Source of the DNA: Thermococcus celericrescens
Lineage (GTDB): Archaea > Methanobacteriota_B > Thermococci > Thermococcales > Thermococcaceae
Reading direction: 5' to 3'
Assembly (NCBI RefSeq): GCF_001484195.1
Contig: NZ_LLYW01000035.1
Span: 1 to 64,000, forward strand
DNA: 64,000 nucleotides
The notes below the pieces were generated by a model, which did no database searches, had not been told where the DNA came from, and was given only the letters and a program-made list of their open reading frames with translations. Of the stretch, positions 8,069-16,413 are shown one piece after another. The position numbers and the translations under genes are program-made. How positions within the stretch are numbered: the first letter of the stretch is position 1; the number at the start of each line of letters is the position of its first letter.

Positions 8069-9073
8069 TCACCCCCTCATCTCCATGAGTCTTCTGTAAA
8101 GCTCCTCCACTTTTCCACTGACGTCTTCTGGAGAGAACCCAGCTTTCACGGCCAGCCACGTGGCCCCACCAGCCCCAACCCCTTCCTTCACGTAGCCCCT
8201 CTCGTAGTCCCTCAGCCCCCTGAACTCGCTCTTCGAGAAGTCTAGATCGGCGGCGTAGGTTATTACCCCTATCTCCTTCGCAGTTTCAAGGAACGTTGCA
8301 CTCCTGTCCTGAACTACCCACTTCGTGGTTGCTATCATGAACCTGTCCATGTTCTCACCGAGCCCCTTGAGTACCGCAGAGACCGCCAGCATCTGGGTTC
8401 CTCCCGCTAAAACGACATTCTTTCTGAATCCCATGGAAATTCCAACCACCGCGGCAATCATGGGGTCGCCGAACTGTCTGAGGGCTTCAAGAGGTCTCTC
8501 CGCTAGGTCTCCGGCCTCAATCCCGGCCCGCCGAAAGCCCTCCGTGATGATCCTCTCCTTGAGGTCGGTTGGATTATTGGGGGAGGCGGAGGAGGTTCGC
8601 GCGTCATAGCCAAGGGCCCGTAAGACCGCCTGGGCTGTAGTAGTTCCGCCGGGTGTGGATTCGCCGATAACAAGCTCTTCAAAGCCGGTTTTGTTGAGCT
8701 CCTCACCGAAGAGCTTGGCGAGGCGAACGATTTCCCCGAACTCCGGGAGGGCGGGTTCCTTCCTGAAATCCCTGCCAACGTGTCCGCTGATGTGCACGTG
8801 GGGAACGAGCGGCGCCAGATACGTGCCGGCGCGGACTATCATCAGGGGAAAGCCGGCAAGTTCCCTGGCTGCCTTGGTTATGATTGCCGGCGTTGGGTGC
8901 CCCTCGGGGGTAACGGGTATCACGTCAATAATCCTCGGCATCTCGTAGAAGAGGTACTCCGCATCTGCCGGCGGGGTGAGCTTTGTCAGCTCGGGCGTCG
9001 CTCCTGCAACGCTTATTCCCGGAACGGTGCTTATCTCTGTGTTTCCAAGAACTACAAGCATGAGGCTCTTCAT
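8069..9073 (-). CDS. cobT: Nicotinate-nucleotide:dimethylbenzimidazole phosphoribosyltransferase-like protein (archaeal CobT)
   Basis: The 334-residue protein belongs to the archaeal CobT-like family (formerly UPF0284). Markers are [16 protein letters not shown] at the N-terminus, [13 protein letters not shown] in the middle and [10 protein letters not shown] near residue 230. It supplies the alpha-ribazole phosphate moiety used in the lower nucleotide loop. ATG 9073 is chosen because GGTGGTGTC precedes it; the frame is open upstream to 9130 without a ribosome site. It is divergent from cobQ, with both TATA boxes in 9085-9117. Confidence 0.88.
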   Translation of the reverse strand: MKSLMLVVLGNTEISTVPGISVAGATPELTKLTPPADAEYLFYEMPRIIDVIPVTPEGHPTPAIITKAARELAGFPLMIVRAGTYLAPLVPHVHISGHVGRDFRKEPALPEFGEIVRLAKLFGEELNKTGFEELVIGESTPGGTTTAQAVLRALGYDARTSSASPNNPTDLKERIITEGFRRAGIEAGDLAERPLEALRQFGDPMIAAVVGISMGFRKNVVLAGGTQMLAVSAVLKGLGENMDRFMIATTKWVVQDRSATFLETAKEIGVITYAADLDFSKSEFRGLRDYERGYVKEGVGAGGATWLAVKAGFSPEDVSGKVEELYRRLMEMRG

Positions 9074-9141
9074 GACACCACCGCTGGAGTTTTTATCCAG
9101 TAGGTTTATATGTCCTTCGGCCAACTCCAACCGGTGGGAGG

Positions 9142-9749
9142 ATGGGAAAGGCCCTAATGGTCCTTGGAACTTCCTCCGGGGCGGGAAAATCGCTCCTCGT
9201 TACTGCACTATGCCGGATTTTCTCGAACCTCGGCTACGACGTCGTCCCCTTCAAGAGCCAGAACATGAGCCTCAACTCGGCTCCGAGCATCGAGGGCGGT
9301 GAAATCAGCAGGGCACAGTATCTGCAGGCGATAGCCTGCAGGAAGAAGCCGAGCGTGAAGTTTAATCCCATTCTGCTCAAGCCCGAAGGAAGAATGCGGA
9401 GCCAGGTCGTCTTCATGGGGAAGCCAGTAGGGAGCGTCTCAGCGAGGGATTACATGATCTCAAGGAAAGAGGAGCTCTTCAGGAATGCGATGGCCGTTCT
9501 CGACGAGCTCAAGGAGGAACACGACCTTGTAATCATCGAGGGGGCTGGCAGTCCCGTTGAGATTAACCTCAAGGACTACGACATAGCCAACACGCGCGTA
9601 ATGCTCCGCGCGAACGCGAAGGGAATTCTCGTGACGGACATAGACCGGGGTGGAAGCTTCGCAAGCATAGTCGGCACGATGGAGCTTTTGAGGTCGAAGG
9701 AGAGGGAGAGGATAATCGGCTTCGTCTTCAACAAGTTCCGCGGAGATAA
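9142..9749 (+). pseudogene. cobQ: Cobyric acid synthase CobQ/CbiP, N-terminal fragment
   Basis: About 202 residues of the ATP-binding (dethiobiotin-synthetase-like) domain are intact: the P-loop GTSSGAGKS near the N-terminus, [21 protein letters not shown] and [12 protein letters not shown]. The frame stops at FNKFRGDN because the tnpB copy B element begins at 9750. GGTGGGAG precedes ATG 9142. CobQ uses glutamine and ATP to amidate four carboxyl groups of adenosylcobyrinic acid a,c-diamide. Without the glutaminase half this fragment cannot do so. Confidence 0.93.
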
Positions 9750-11214
9750 CTGACCTCCTTCCCGTCGTGAAGGGCGAGGGTTCGGCTTAACCCCTCGCCA
9801 GGCTCGGGGAGGTTTGAGGGGTCTCATTCAAACCCACTAAAAAGCGGGTCTTCAACCCCTCTGGCCGGGCCTTCGGCCAATTACCCCTCCCTTGAGCATA
9901 CAAACCGCCCAAGTTCGGGGTTATCGTTCCCATAACCTTCTTCAAAATGTTGAAAGCCCCCACGAGGTCAGCGTTCATAACAACACCCTCCCTATGGCAC
10001 TTAAACAAACCTCTAACAAAGCGGGCATTCTTATGGCGTTGGCCACAGAGAGGGCAGGATTGAGAAGTAAAAGCCTCATTCACGACTTCAACCCCGATAC
10101 CATACTCCTCAGCGACCTCTTTTAGACGTTTGATAACATAATTGAACCTCCAAACGTGGGAGAGAATGAAATTCTGCCTCCTACATTTCTCCGAGTTCCG
10201 AGATATGCCTTTCGGATAACCAATGACAATCCTCGAAACTCCCAAATCATAAAGTCTTCGAACCGTTTGTCTAACTGCTGTATTAATGTAATGCCTTGCT
10301 TGGAGTTTGGCCTTCACGTGCAGTCTTTTGAGTTTTCTACTGTTCTTTGCTCCACTCTTGTTGAGTTTAGACTGATAGTCAGCAACAACCTTCCTAAAGT
10401 AGAAGTCAATGGCTTTTAAAGGTCTTCCATTCACAAGAAAGCTTTCGCCGTTCTCAACATAGATGGCCATTAGATTGTTCACTCCCAAGTCAATGCCGGC
10501 GGAAAGGTTCCCTTTGGGCATTCTTGGGACGCTTACCCATTGGTTATTGATTAGCTTTTCTTCCGCTTTGTATGAGATGTGAGCATACCACTTTTGTTTA
10601 ACGTCATCGTAAACGATTTCTAAGCGTCCTTGCTTGCCTTTGAAGTGTATTCTGCCCTTAAATTGAAGTTTTAATCTCCCAAACTTTCCGAGGCGTCTGA
10701 TCTCGATAACGTTATTATAAATCCGATACTGGTCGTTTCTGATTGGGATTATGAAGATTTTCTTCCCGTTATTTTCCTTAACAAAACCGGGCGGTTTTGG
10801 TTTGAACCATTCTGGGAGTCCTCCACTCTTTTTTCTTGTTTAGGCGGAAGAATGAACGCCAGCTTTCAGCGTTCTTTCTCGCTAAGGTTTGAACTGTTGA
10901 GCCTCCAATCCAGCCCTTAAACTGGTAATAGGCTTCTTGTTGTGTTCCCAAGAAGTTTATATTGCCAAATTCTTTGAACTGTTTTAGTCTTTGGTAATTG
11001 AGTTTGTTCCAGATTACTGCTGAAGCGTGGGCTAACTCGAAAAGAATTTCTTCTTGTTCCTTGCTTGGTTGGAGTTTAACTGTTACTGTTCGCTTCATTT
11101 CAAGGTATGGTGTGATTTTAAAGCTTTAAAAGGATATTGCTTTCTTGGTTAATTGCTTAAGGTTGGTTGTTTGTCCCCGCCCTAAAGGGCGAGGTTTGGG
11201 TCAAGAAGAAAAAA
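9750..11214 (-). mobile_element. IS1341-type element copy B (stand-alone tnpB) inserted in cobQ
   Basis: Read on the minus strand, the element starts near 11204-11214 (a TTTTTTCTTCT tract also found at copy C, then CCTCGCCCTTTAGGGCGGGG) and ends at GTCAG (9754-9750) after the conserved double-hairpin right end. It contains one frameshifted tnpB and no tnpA. The right boundary is firm by comparison with copies A and C. The left boundary is good to about ten bases. No clear target duplication is seen, as usual for IS200/IS605 elements. Confidence 0.85.
9787..11098 (-). pseudogene. tnpB: tnpB of copy B, one frameshift
   Basis: The first ~90 residues (MKRTVTVKLQPSKEQEEIL...) match the TnpB N-terminus. 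The frame is lost at an A6 run near 10830; one surplus A, or two missing, shifts it. In the other frame the protein continues as SGGLPEWFKPKPPG... with RuvC-I GIDLGVNNL, RuvC-II NEAFTS, zinc segment CPLCGQRH...FKC and RuvC-III NADLVGAFNI, to the stop at 9787. Corrected length is ~436 residues. Without frame correction the nuclease is not made, unless polymerase slips on the A tract. Confidence 0.85.
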
Positions 11215-11215
11215 T

Positions 11216-11572
11216 CACCTTAAGGCCGAGGTTCTCTGGGGTCCAGCTGAGGGCATGGCAGTCGAGGGCTACGAGATACGCTTCGGCAGGAGCACCTCGG
11301 AGAGGCCCTTCTCGGTCATAACGTCGGTGAACGGGGCCAGAACATTCGAGCCTGAGGGTGCAATCGGGAAGAGTGCCTTTGGAACGTACCTGCACGGAAT
11401 ATTCCACAACTTCGCCTTCACCGAGCGCTTTTTGAACCTCCTGAGGGGGGAGAAAGGCCTTGAGCCGGTCTCAGTTGCCGGCTGGATCATAGAGGAGGAA
11501 ATCGAGAGGTTCGCAAGGCTCGTTGAGGAGAACCTCGACGTGGGGAGGATTCTAGCGGAGCTGGGACTTTAA
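11216..11572 (+). pseudogene. cobQ: Cobyric acid synthase CobQ/CbiP, C-terminal fragment
   Basis: About 118 residues of the C-terminal glutaminase-like domain remain: [32 protein letters not shown] with a conserved His, then [12 protein letters not shown]. The N-terminal fragment ends around family residue 202 and this one starts around residue 370-390, so roughly 160-190 residues, including the catalytic Cys (GxCGG), are absent rather than merely separated. The insertion was therefore accompanied or followed by a deletion. Confidence 0.88.
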
Positions 11573-11781
11573 AAATAATCTTCTGGGCTTTCAAGCTCCT
11601 TCGGCGGATGTCTCTTAGTCCACCAGAGCTTCAGGTGGATGTAGATGTAGAAGCCGAGGAAGACGAGCAGGCCCACCGCTATCAGAACCACCGCGAAGAG
11701 CAGAAAACCGAAGAGGGACAGGACTGCAAGGAGCAGGAAGAGGACAAATGCGACGGCCCCTTTAATCTCATTCCCTTTCAT
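11569..11781 (-). CDS. Small two-helix membrane protein
   Basis: 70 residues: a short charged N-terminus, two adjacent hydrophobic helices (about residues 8-50, VAFVLFLLL... and [16 protein letters not shown]) and a charged tail ([15 protein letters not shown]). It overlaps the end of cobY by one codon and so belongs to the cobS-cobY transcript. No family recognised; a role in corrinoid handling is only suggested by position. Confidence 0.65.
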   Translation of the reverse strand: MKGNEIKGAVAFVLFLLLAVLSLFGFLLFAVVLIAVGLLVFLGFYIYIHLKLWWTKRHPPKELESPEDYF

Positions 11782-12317
11782 TTCCCCACCAGCCTCGCTA
11801 TCCTCTCGGCGAGATTTAACTCTTCCGGTGTGTTCACGTTCAAAGCTAAGAGCGGGTTGCTCAGCTCGAAGAACTCCTCGCCTTCGGTTCCAACGGCGTT
11901 GAGGCCGACTATCGCGTAGCCCCCGTAAGTTACAGGCTTGAGATCCCTCGGAACCAGCCTCAAGGGAAGAACGCCCGTCAGGCTCGTTTTCCAGTCAAAG
12001 GCCCGTTCTATGGCCTGAAAATCTCCGGCCCTGACGAAGGGTAAATCCGCGGAAACGCCCACGAACGGCCCAAACTCGCGGAGGAGATATATTATATCCT
12101 CAACGTAGCCCTTTCCGGGCGTCTCCATGAATGGAACTCCCTCGCGGAGGCACAGCTCCCTTGTCCTTGGGGTGTTCCTTGAGAGGGCGACGATAATCTC
12201 GTCCACCTTTTCGGCCTCCCCGTAAACCCTCAGGAGCATCGGCACCCCGGCGACCCTCAGAACGGGCTTTTCCCTGCCCATTCTGCTCGACCGCCCGCCG
12301 GCCATGATGACTATCAT
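11778..12317 (-). CDS. cobY: GTP:adenosylcobinamide-phosphate guanylyltransferase CobY
   Basis: The 179-residue nucleotidyltransferase has the motif MAGGRSSRMGREKPVL at its N-terminus and an SADLPFV metal-binding segment near the middle. CobY is the archaeal enzyme that replaces bacterial CobU and makes adenosylcobinamide-GDP. ATG 12317 follows GGAGGT at good spacing; the upstream extension to 12335 has no ribosome site. It lies downstream of cobS in the same direction. Confidence 0.93.
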   Translation of the reverse strand: MIVIMAGGRSSRMGREKPVLRVAGVPMLLRVYGEAEKVDEIIVALSRNTPRTRELCLREGVPFMETPGKGYVEDIIYLLREFGPFVGVSADLPFVRAGDFQAIERAFDWKTSLTGVLPLRLVPRDLKPVTYGGYAIVGLNAVGTEGEEFFELSNPLLALNVNTPEELNLAERIARLVGK

Positions 12318-12362
12318 GTTCCTACCTCCGAACAACCGTTAAGACAGTTAAGAGACGTCCTC

Positions 12363-13058
12363 TTAGAGCCCCTGCCAAACCAGCGCCATTCCTAGAAGCG
12401 CCCCAGCCCGGGTTATCTCCGCCACCGCCCCGATGCAGTCGCCGTTAAGCCCGCCGAAGTTCCGCAGGGAAACGTGAATGGTGTAAAGCCCTGCCAGCAG
12501 GCCTAGAAGGAATGAGATGGAGCGTGGCTCAAGGAAAACCACTGGGAGGAGCGAGATAACGTAGAGGGCAGTTCCAAGAATGAGTTGTCTCCCGCTCATT
12601 CCCTCCATGAAGAACCTTCCAAGACCCCGGCCGAGGGCCTTTTTTGTCGCCAGAGCGAGGAGCATGGCGAACTTGGAGTTCAGCTCCGCCAAAAAGAGCG
12701 CGTAGACCGGAACGAGTGGGAGCGAGTAAACCTGCAGGAGGAGAACCATCACGACAGCGAAAACTCCCGCTATGCCCGTGTTTAAATCTTTCATCGCCTT
12801 TACCTTCCTCTCCCTATCGCCCTTGACCATTATCCCGTCCGCCCAGTCCGCCAAGCCGTCGAGGTGGAGGAGGCCTATCGTGAAGTAGAGCGCAAGAACC
12901 GCTAAAACGTTCCCAAGCGGAGGATTGAGGTAGAGGACTGCAGTTGGAAGGGCCGAACTGAGGAAGGCAACCAGCGGGAGCGCCCAGAGCTCTCCTCGGG
13001 CCTTCTCGAAGTCTCCCCTAACCGGCAGTCGAGTGAAAAAGGGAAGGAGGTTTCTCAC
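12363..13058 (-). CDS. cobS: Adenosylcobinamide-GDP ribazoletransferase CobS
   Basis: The 231-residue polytopic membrane protein has the CobS motif [11 protein letters not shown] (about residues 65-75), a conserved [10 protein letters not shown] stretch and a C-terminal [11 protein letters not shown] segment. It joins adenosylcobinamide-GDP with alpha-ribazole (phosphate) at the membrane. The start overlaps the stop of the upstream zinc-ribbon gene by four bases, indicating translational coupling. Confidence 0.95.
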   Translation of the reverse strand: MRNLLPFFTRLPVRGDFEKARGELWALPLVAFLSSALPTAVLYLNPPLGNVLAVLALYFTIGLLHLDGLADWADGIMVKGDRERKVKAMKDLNTGIAGVFAVVMVLLLQVYSLPLVPVYALFLAELNSKFAMLLALATKKALGRGLGRFFMEGMSGRQLILGTALYVISLLPVVFLEPRSISFLLGLLAGLYTIHVSLRNFGGLNGDCIGAVAEITRAGALLGMALVWQGL

Positions 13059-13315
13059 AGGCTCACCTCACGATTTTCCTCGAACTCCTGCCTCAGAGCG
13101 GACAGCTCGTTTTCATCAACGAACGCTATCACCGCTCCGCAGTCAAGGCAGAGCCAGGGTGTCGCTTCAATAACGGGCTTTAGTATCCCAGTTAACCTGC
13201 TCTTCCAGGGGGGCGCCCAGAAGAAGCGGGCGTAACCTGCCCTTCTAGTTTTGCTTTTTACCATGGTTCCACCGCAGAGGGGACACTTCCGGGCCTCAAT
13301 CTCTCTGGCCACCAT
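13055..13315 (-). CDS. Zinc-ribbon protein in the cobalamin operon
   Basis: 86 residues with two CxxC pairs (CPLCGG near residue 11 and CLDCGA near residue 60), consistent with one zinc ribbon. The middle carries [18 protein letters not shown] 13315 with GAGGGTG upstream is preferred to a TTG at 13327. It overlaps cobZ upstream and cobS downstream. No enzymatic function can be read; zinc or nucleic-acid binding is inferred from the fold only. Confidence 0.7.
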   Translation of the reverse strand: MVAREIEARKCPLCGGTMVKSKTRRAGYARFFWAPPWKSRLTGILKPVIEATPWLCLDCGAVIAFVDENELSALRQEFEENREVSL

Positions 13316-13724
13316 AATCACCCTCAAAGAGTCTTGTCATACAGCCCGCTATAAATCCTCCGATTGCGTCGTCTAAGAATGGAGGTAGCTCCGCGAGGAT
13401 TCCGGGCTTTCTCGTGTCGTAGTAGAAGAAGTTGAAGAGCGCCATCTTGCCGCCGATGTATTCGGCGATGCTTATTCCAATCAGCTCATCGGCGACGAGG
13501 TTGACCGGGTCGCCTTCAATTTCAAAGTTCTCTTCCAGAAGTAAAGCGGCCGTGAGCAAAGCCTGAACGTTGATGTCCCCAAGGTAGTGAAGCATCAGCT
13601 CCCTGAGTTTTCGTTCGACTTTCCCCCGCTCCTCCCCTATGTAGAGTTCCATGGCAGTTTCAAGCATGGAGCCGAGGGTTACACCTTTTGATTCAAGCCG
13701 GCCAAGAAGGTTTTCAATGTCCAT
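13296..13724 (-). CDS. cobZ: Alpha-ribazole-5'-phosphate phosphatase CobZ (PgpA-related)
   Basis: The 142-residue protein resembles the phosphatidylglycerophosphatase-A-like family, which in Methanosarcina includes CobZ. Markers are an N-terminal LLGRLESKGVTLGSMLETAMELY, LVADELIGISIAEYIGG and the C-terminal PPFLDDAIGGFIAGC segment. CobZ removes the phosphate from alpha-ribazole phosphate, or from cobalamin phosphate. The neighbouring cobS supports this role over lipid phosphate hydrolysis. It is first in the cobZ-ribbon-cobS-cobY transcript. Confidence 0.82.
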   Translation of the reverse strand: MDIENLLGRLESKGVTLGSMLETAMELYIGEERGKVERKLRELMLHYLGDINVQALLTAALLLEENFEIEGDPVNLVADELIGISIAEYIGGKMALFNFFYYDTRKPGILAELPPFLDDAIGGFIAGCMTRLFEGDYGGQRD

Positions 13725-13766
13725 GCGACCACCAGAATTATAAAGCAGTTGGATGTTTTATCCTTT

Positions 13767-14513
13767 ATGCTGCTGAGGTTTAAAGAGCTCAGAAAAGTTG
13801 GTGGTGTTTACATAAACCCCCGGAACTTCAAGGTCGCACCCCTCTTTATCCGGGACTGGAGAGACCTTGTCAGTCTCGATGAGGGAACGTATGGGGTATA
13901 TGCCCGGACGATTTACAATCCGAAACAGCGTTTTCTTATTATGGACGAAAAAGATGAAAAAATCGCTAAGGAGCTTGAGGGCCTCTACCGCGAGCTTCTC
14001 AAAGATCCCCTGAGGTTCTGCCGCGAGGAGTACCACCGCTATCAGCTCCAGGTCGGCGAGTTTAAAGGACTGCCCTTCGCCAACGGCTGGGCTGGCTCAG
14101 GAATTGTCCTCGTTGGCGAGGCCCCAGGGAGGCAGGGTTGCGGAAAGACGGGAATATGCTTCTATCGCGACGCCTCAGGCATGCTCCTCCGAAAGACTCT
14201 CTTCACCCTGGGCCTCAATCCAGACTTCGTCTACATAACCAACGTCGTGAAGTGCAACCCGCCTAAGAACAGGCTGAGGGGCTTCGGTGAGGGCGAGCTT
14301 GAGCTACTCGAGAGGGAGCTTGAGGTGGTAAAGCCAAAAGCCATCTTCGCCATCGGCAGGACGGCTGAGAAGGCTCTAAAACGGCTCGGCTTTGAGTTCA
14401 CCCACCTCAGGCACCCGACCTGGTATGTGCGCAGAGGCCTAAGGGAACCAAACGAGGAAATACTGGAAGAGTACTCGACCATAAAGGAGGCCTTTGGGGA
14501 ATGGACGTTCTGA
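13767..14513 (+). CDS. Uracil-DNA glycosylase superfamily protein
   Basis: The 248-residue protein has UDG-superfamily motifs: [16 protein letters not shown] (motif 1 region, about residue 118), [12 protein letters not shown], and [11 protein letters not shown] near the C-terminus in the place of the HPS/HPA loop. TATA-like TTATAAA at 13738-13744 lies 25 bases before ATG 13767, suggesting a leaderless start; TTG 13749 is an alternative. It overlaps cbiB by 13 bases. Repair of deaminated bases is the family role; substrate is uncertain. Confidence 0.82.
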   Translation: MLLRFKELRKVGGVYINPRNFKVAPLFIRDWRDLVSLDEGTYGVYARTIYNPKQRFLIMDEKDEKIAKELEGLYRELLKDPLRFCREEYHRYQLQVGEFKGLPFANGWAGSGIVLVGEAPGRQGCGKTGICFYRDASGMLLRKTLFTLGLNPDFVYITNVVKCNPPKNRLRGFGEGELELLERELEVVKPKAIFAIGRTAEKALKRLGFEFTHLRHPTWYVRRGLREPNEEILEEYSTIKEAFGEWTF

Positions 14514-15385
14514 TGGTCTTTCTCCTCGCCCTGCTCTGGGACCTGCTCCTCGGAGAGTCGCCGGCGTTAGTCCACCCCGTCGTGTGGTTCGGAAAGCTGG
14601 CCGGATTTCTTGATAGCGGATGGAAGCGAAGGGGTCATTCCCCGGATTTTCTTGCAGGGGCTTTGGTGGCCATAATCGTCATAATCTTTGCATTGGCTCT
14701 CTCATTCCTCCCGTTTTGCCTCCCATTGCCGCTGAACTACGCTTTAGCGGTTTACCTCCTCAAAAGCTCCTTCGCGATTAGGAGCCTCCACGAACACGTG
14801 GCAAGAACGGTAACTGAAGACATCGAGGAGAAGAGAAAAGCGGTCTCAATGATAGTCAGCAGAAACACTGAGAACCTCGATGAAGGACACCTCAACTCGG
14901 CCTCGATAGAGAGCCTCGCCGAGAACCTCAACGACTCTGTCATAGCTCCGCTCTTCTACTTTCTCCTCTTCGGCCTTCCGGGTGCGCTGGTCTACCGCGC
15001 GGTGAACACGCTCGATGCGATGCTCGGTTATCGGAACGAACGCTACGAGTTCTTCGGCAAGTTTTCCGCCAGGTTAGATGACATACTCAACTTCATTCCG
15101 GCTCGCTTGACGGTTCTCCTCTATCTCCCGCTCGGAGGGAGGAAGGTTCTCCAGCACTACCGCCTCGCCCGCTTCAAGCTCAACTCCGACAAGCCGATCG
15201 CTGCGATGAGCGCGGTCATTGGAGTCTGGCTGGAGAAGCCCGGCGTTTACCGCTTTCCGGGCAGAGAGCCAACTAATGAAGACATAATGCGCGCTTTGAA
15301 AGTTTACTGGCTGGTCGTTGCCGAATGGGTGATTATCGTTGCTCTACTCCTCGCAAAGGAGGTGTTCCCATGCTTGAGCCCGTGA
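14501..15385 (+). CDS. cbiB: Adenosylcobinamide-phosphate synthase CbiB
   Basis: The 294-residue membrane protein has the CbiB/CobD landmarks: [17 protein letters not shown] (residues ~16-32), [13 protein letters not shown] and [19 protein letters not shown] around residues 125-155, and [16 protein letters not shown]. It attaches aminopropanol phosphate, made by the next gene, to adenosylcobyric acid. Overlaps on both sides (13 and 16 bases) show a tightly packed UDG-cbiB-cobD transcript. Confidence 0.95.
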   Translation: MDVLMVFLLALLWDLLLGESPALVHPVVWFGKLAGFLDSGWKRRGHSPDFLAGALVAIIVIIFALALSFLPFCLPLPLNYALAVYLLKSSFAIRSLHEHVARTVTEDIEEKRKAVSMIVSRNTENLDEGHLNSASIESLAENLNDSVIAPLFYFLLFGLPGALVYRAVNTLDAMLGYRNERYEFFGKFSARLDDILNFIPARLTVLLYLPLGGRKVLQHYRLARFKLNSDKPIAAMSAVIGVWLEKPGVYRFPGREPTNEDIMRALKVYWLVVAEWVIIVALLLAKEVFPCLSP

Positions 15386-16338
15386 AGTTTTCAACCTACC
15401 ATGGTGGAGCGAGGAAAGATGGTTTAATCGACTTTTCGGCATCGCTCAACCCGTATCCTCCGGAATGGCTTGACGAAATGTTTGAACGCGCGAAAGAGCT
15501 TAGCAACCGCTACCCCTACTACGAGAGGCTTGAGGAGGAACTCGCCGAGCTGGTGGGGGAACATCTCACAGTGACGGCAGGCATCACGGAGGCCCTCTAT
15601 CTCCTCGGAATCCTCGCGCTGAGGGGAAGAAAAGTCCTGGTCCCTCGCCACACCTACGGCGAGTATGAAAGAGCTGCCAGAATCTTTGGGGCTGAGGTTG
15701 CCAAAGGCCCGAACGAGCCGGAAAAGCTGGCCGAACGCGTCGAGAGGAACTCCGTAGTCTTCTTCTGCAACCCTAACAACCCCGACGGCAGGTTCTACCG
15801 CGTTAAGGAGCTTAAGCCCCTCCTCGACGTCGTGGAGGATAAGGGAGCGCTTCTCGTCCTCGATGAGGCCTTCATAGACTTCGTTAAGAACCCAGAAAGC
15901 CCCGAAGGGGAGAACATCGTAAAGCTCAGAACCTTCACGAAGAGCTACGGCCTGCCGGGGATAAGAGTTGGCTACGTCCTCGGCTTTGAAGAGGCCTTCA
16001 GAAGCGTCAGAATGCCCTGGAGCATAGGCTCAACGGGATTGGCATTTCTTGAGTTCGTAATCGAAGATCGCTTTGAGCACTTCAAAAAGACGATGCCTCT
16101 CATCTGGCGCGAGAAGGGGAGGCTTGAGAGGGCTTTGGGCGTCAAGAGCGACGCCAACTTCTTCATAAAGCGCGTAGAGGATGCAGGGAAGTTCGTTAAA
16201 GCAATGAGAGAGCACGGAATCCTCGTGAGGGACTGCACGAGCTTCGGTCTGCCGGAATACGTCCGCTTTTCGGTTAGGAAGCCGGAGGAGAATGATATTC
16301 TAATTGCGGAGTTCAGGTGTGTTTTAAACGGCCTTTAA
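15370..16338 (+). CDS. cobD: Threonine-phosphate decarboxylase CobD (PLP-dependent, HisC-like)
   Basis: The 322-residue fold-type I PLP enzyme has [19 protein letters not shown] and the Schiff-base lysine in [15 protein letters not shown]. The N-terminal [22 protein letters not shown] is typical of CobD rather than of histidinol-phosphate aminotransferase. It produces (R)-1-amino-2-propanol phosphate for CbiB. ATG 15370 with GGAGGTG upstream is chosen over the in-frame start at 15325, which would lie deep in cbiB. Confidence 0.9.
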   Translation: MLEPVKFSTYHGGARKDGLIDFSASLNPYPPEWLDEMFERAKELSNRYPYYERLEEELAELVGEHLTVTAGITEALYLLGILALRGRKVLVPRHTYGEYERAARIFGAEVAKGPNEPEKLAERVERNSVVFFCNPNNPDGRFYRVKELKPLLDVVEDKGALLVLDEAFIDFVKNPESPEGENIVKLRTFTKSYGLPGIRVGYVLGFEEAFRSVRMPWSIGSTGLAFLEFVIEDRFEHFKKTMPLIWREKGRLERALGVKSDANFFIKRVEDAGKFVKAMREHGILVRDCTSFGLPEYVRFSVRKPEENDILIAEFRCVLNGL

Positions 16339-16413
16339 CAATACGTGTTGTGGAAACACGACAGCAATAGTTAAATAACCCGGATACCAACAGCGTTTAG
16401 TAAAGATCGAGCG

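Noticed and set aside
10820-10840. Programmed -1 ribosomal frameshift in tnpB copy B
   Set aside because: The A-run codons are AAA AAA GAG, not aligned as A AAA AAG, and a +1 shift is needed to restore the frame, so the classical slippery signal does not apply.
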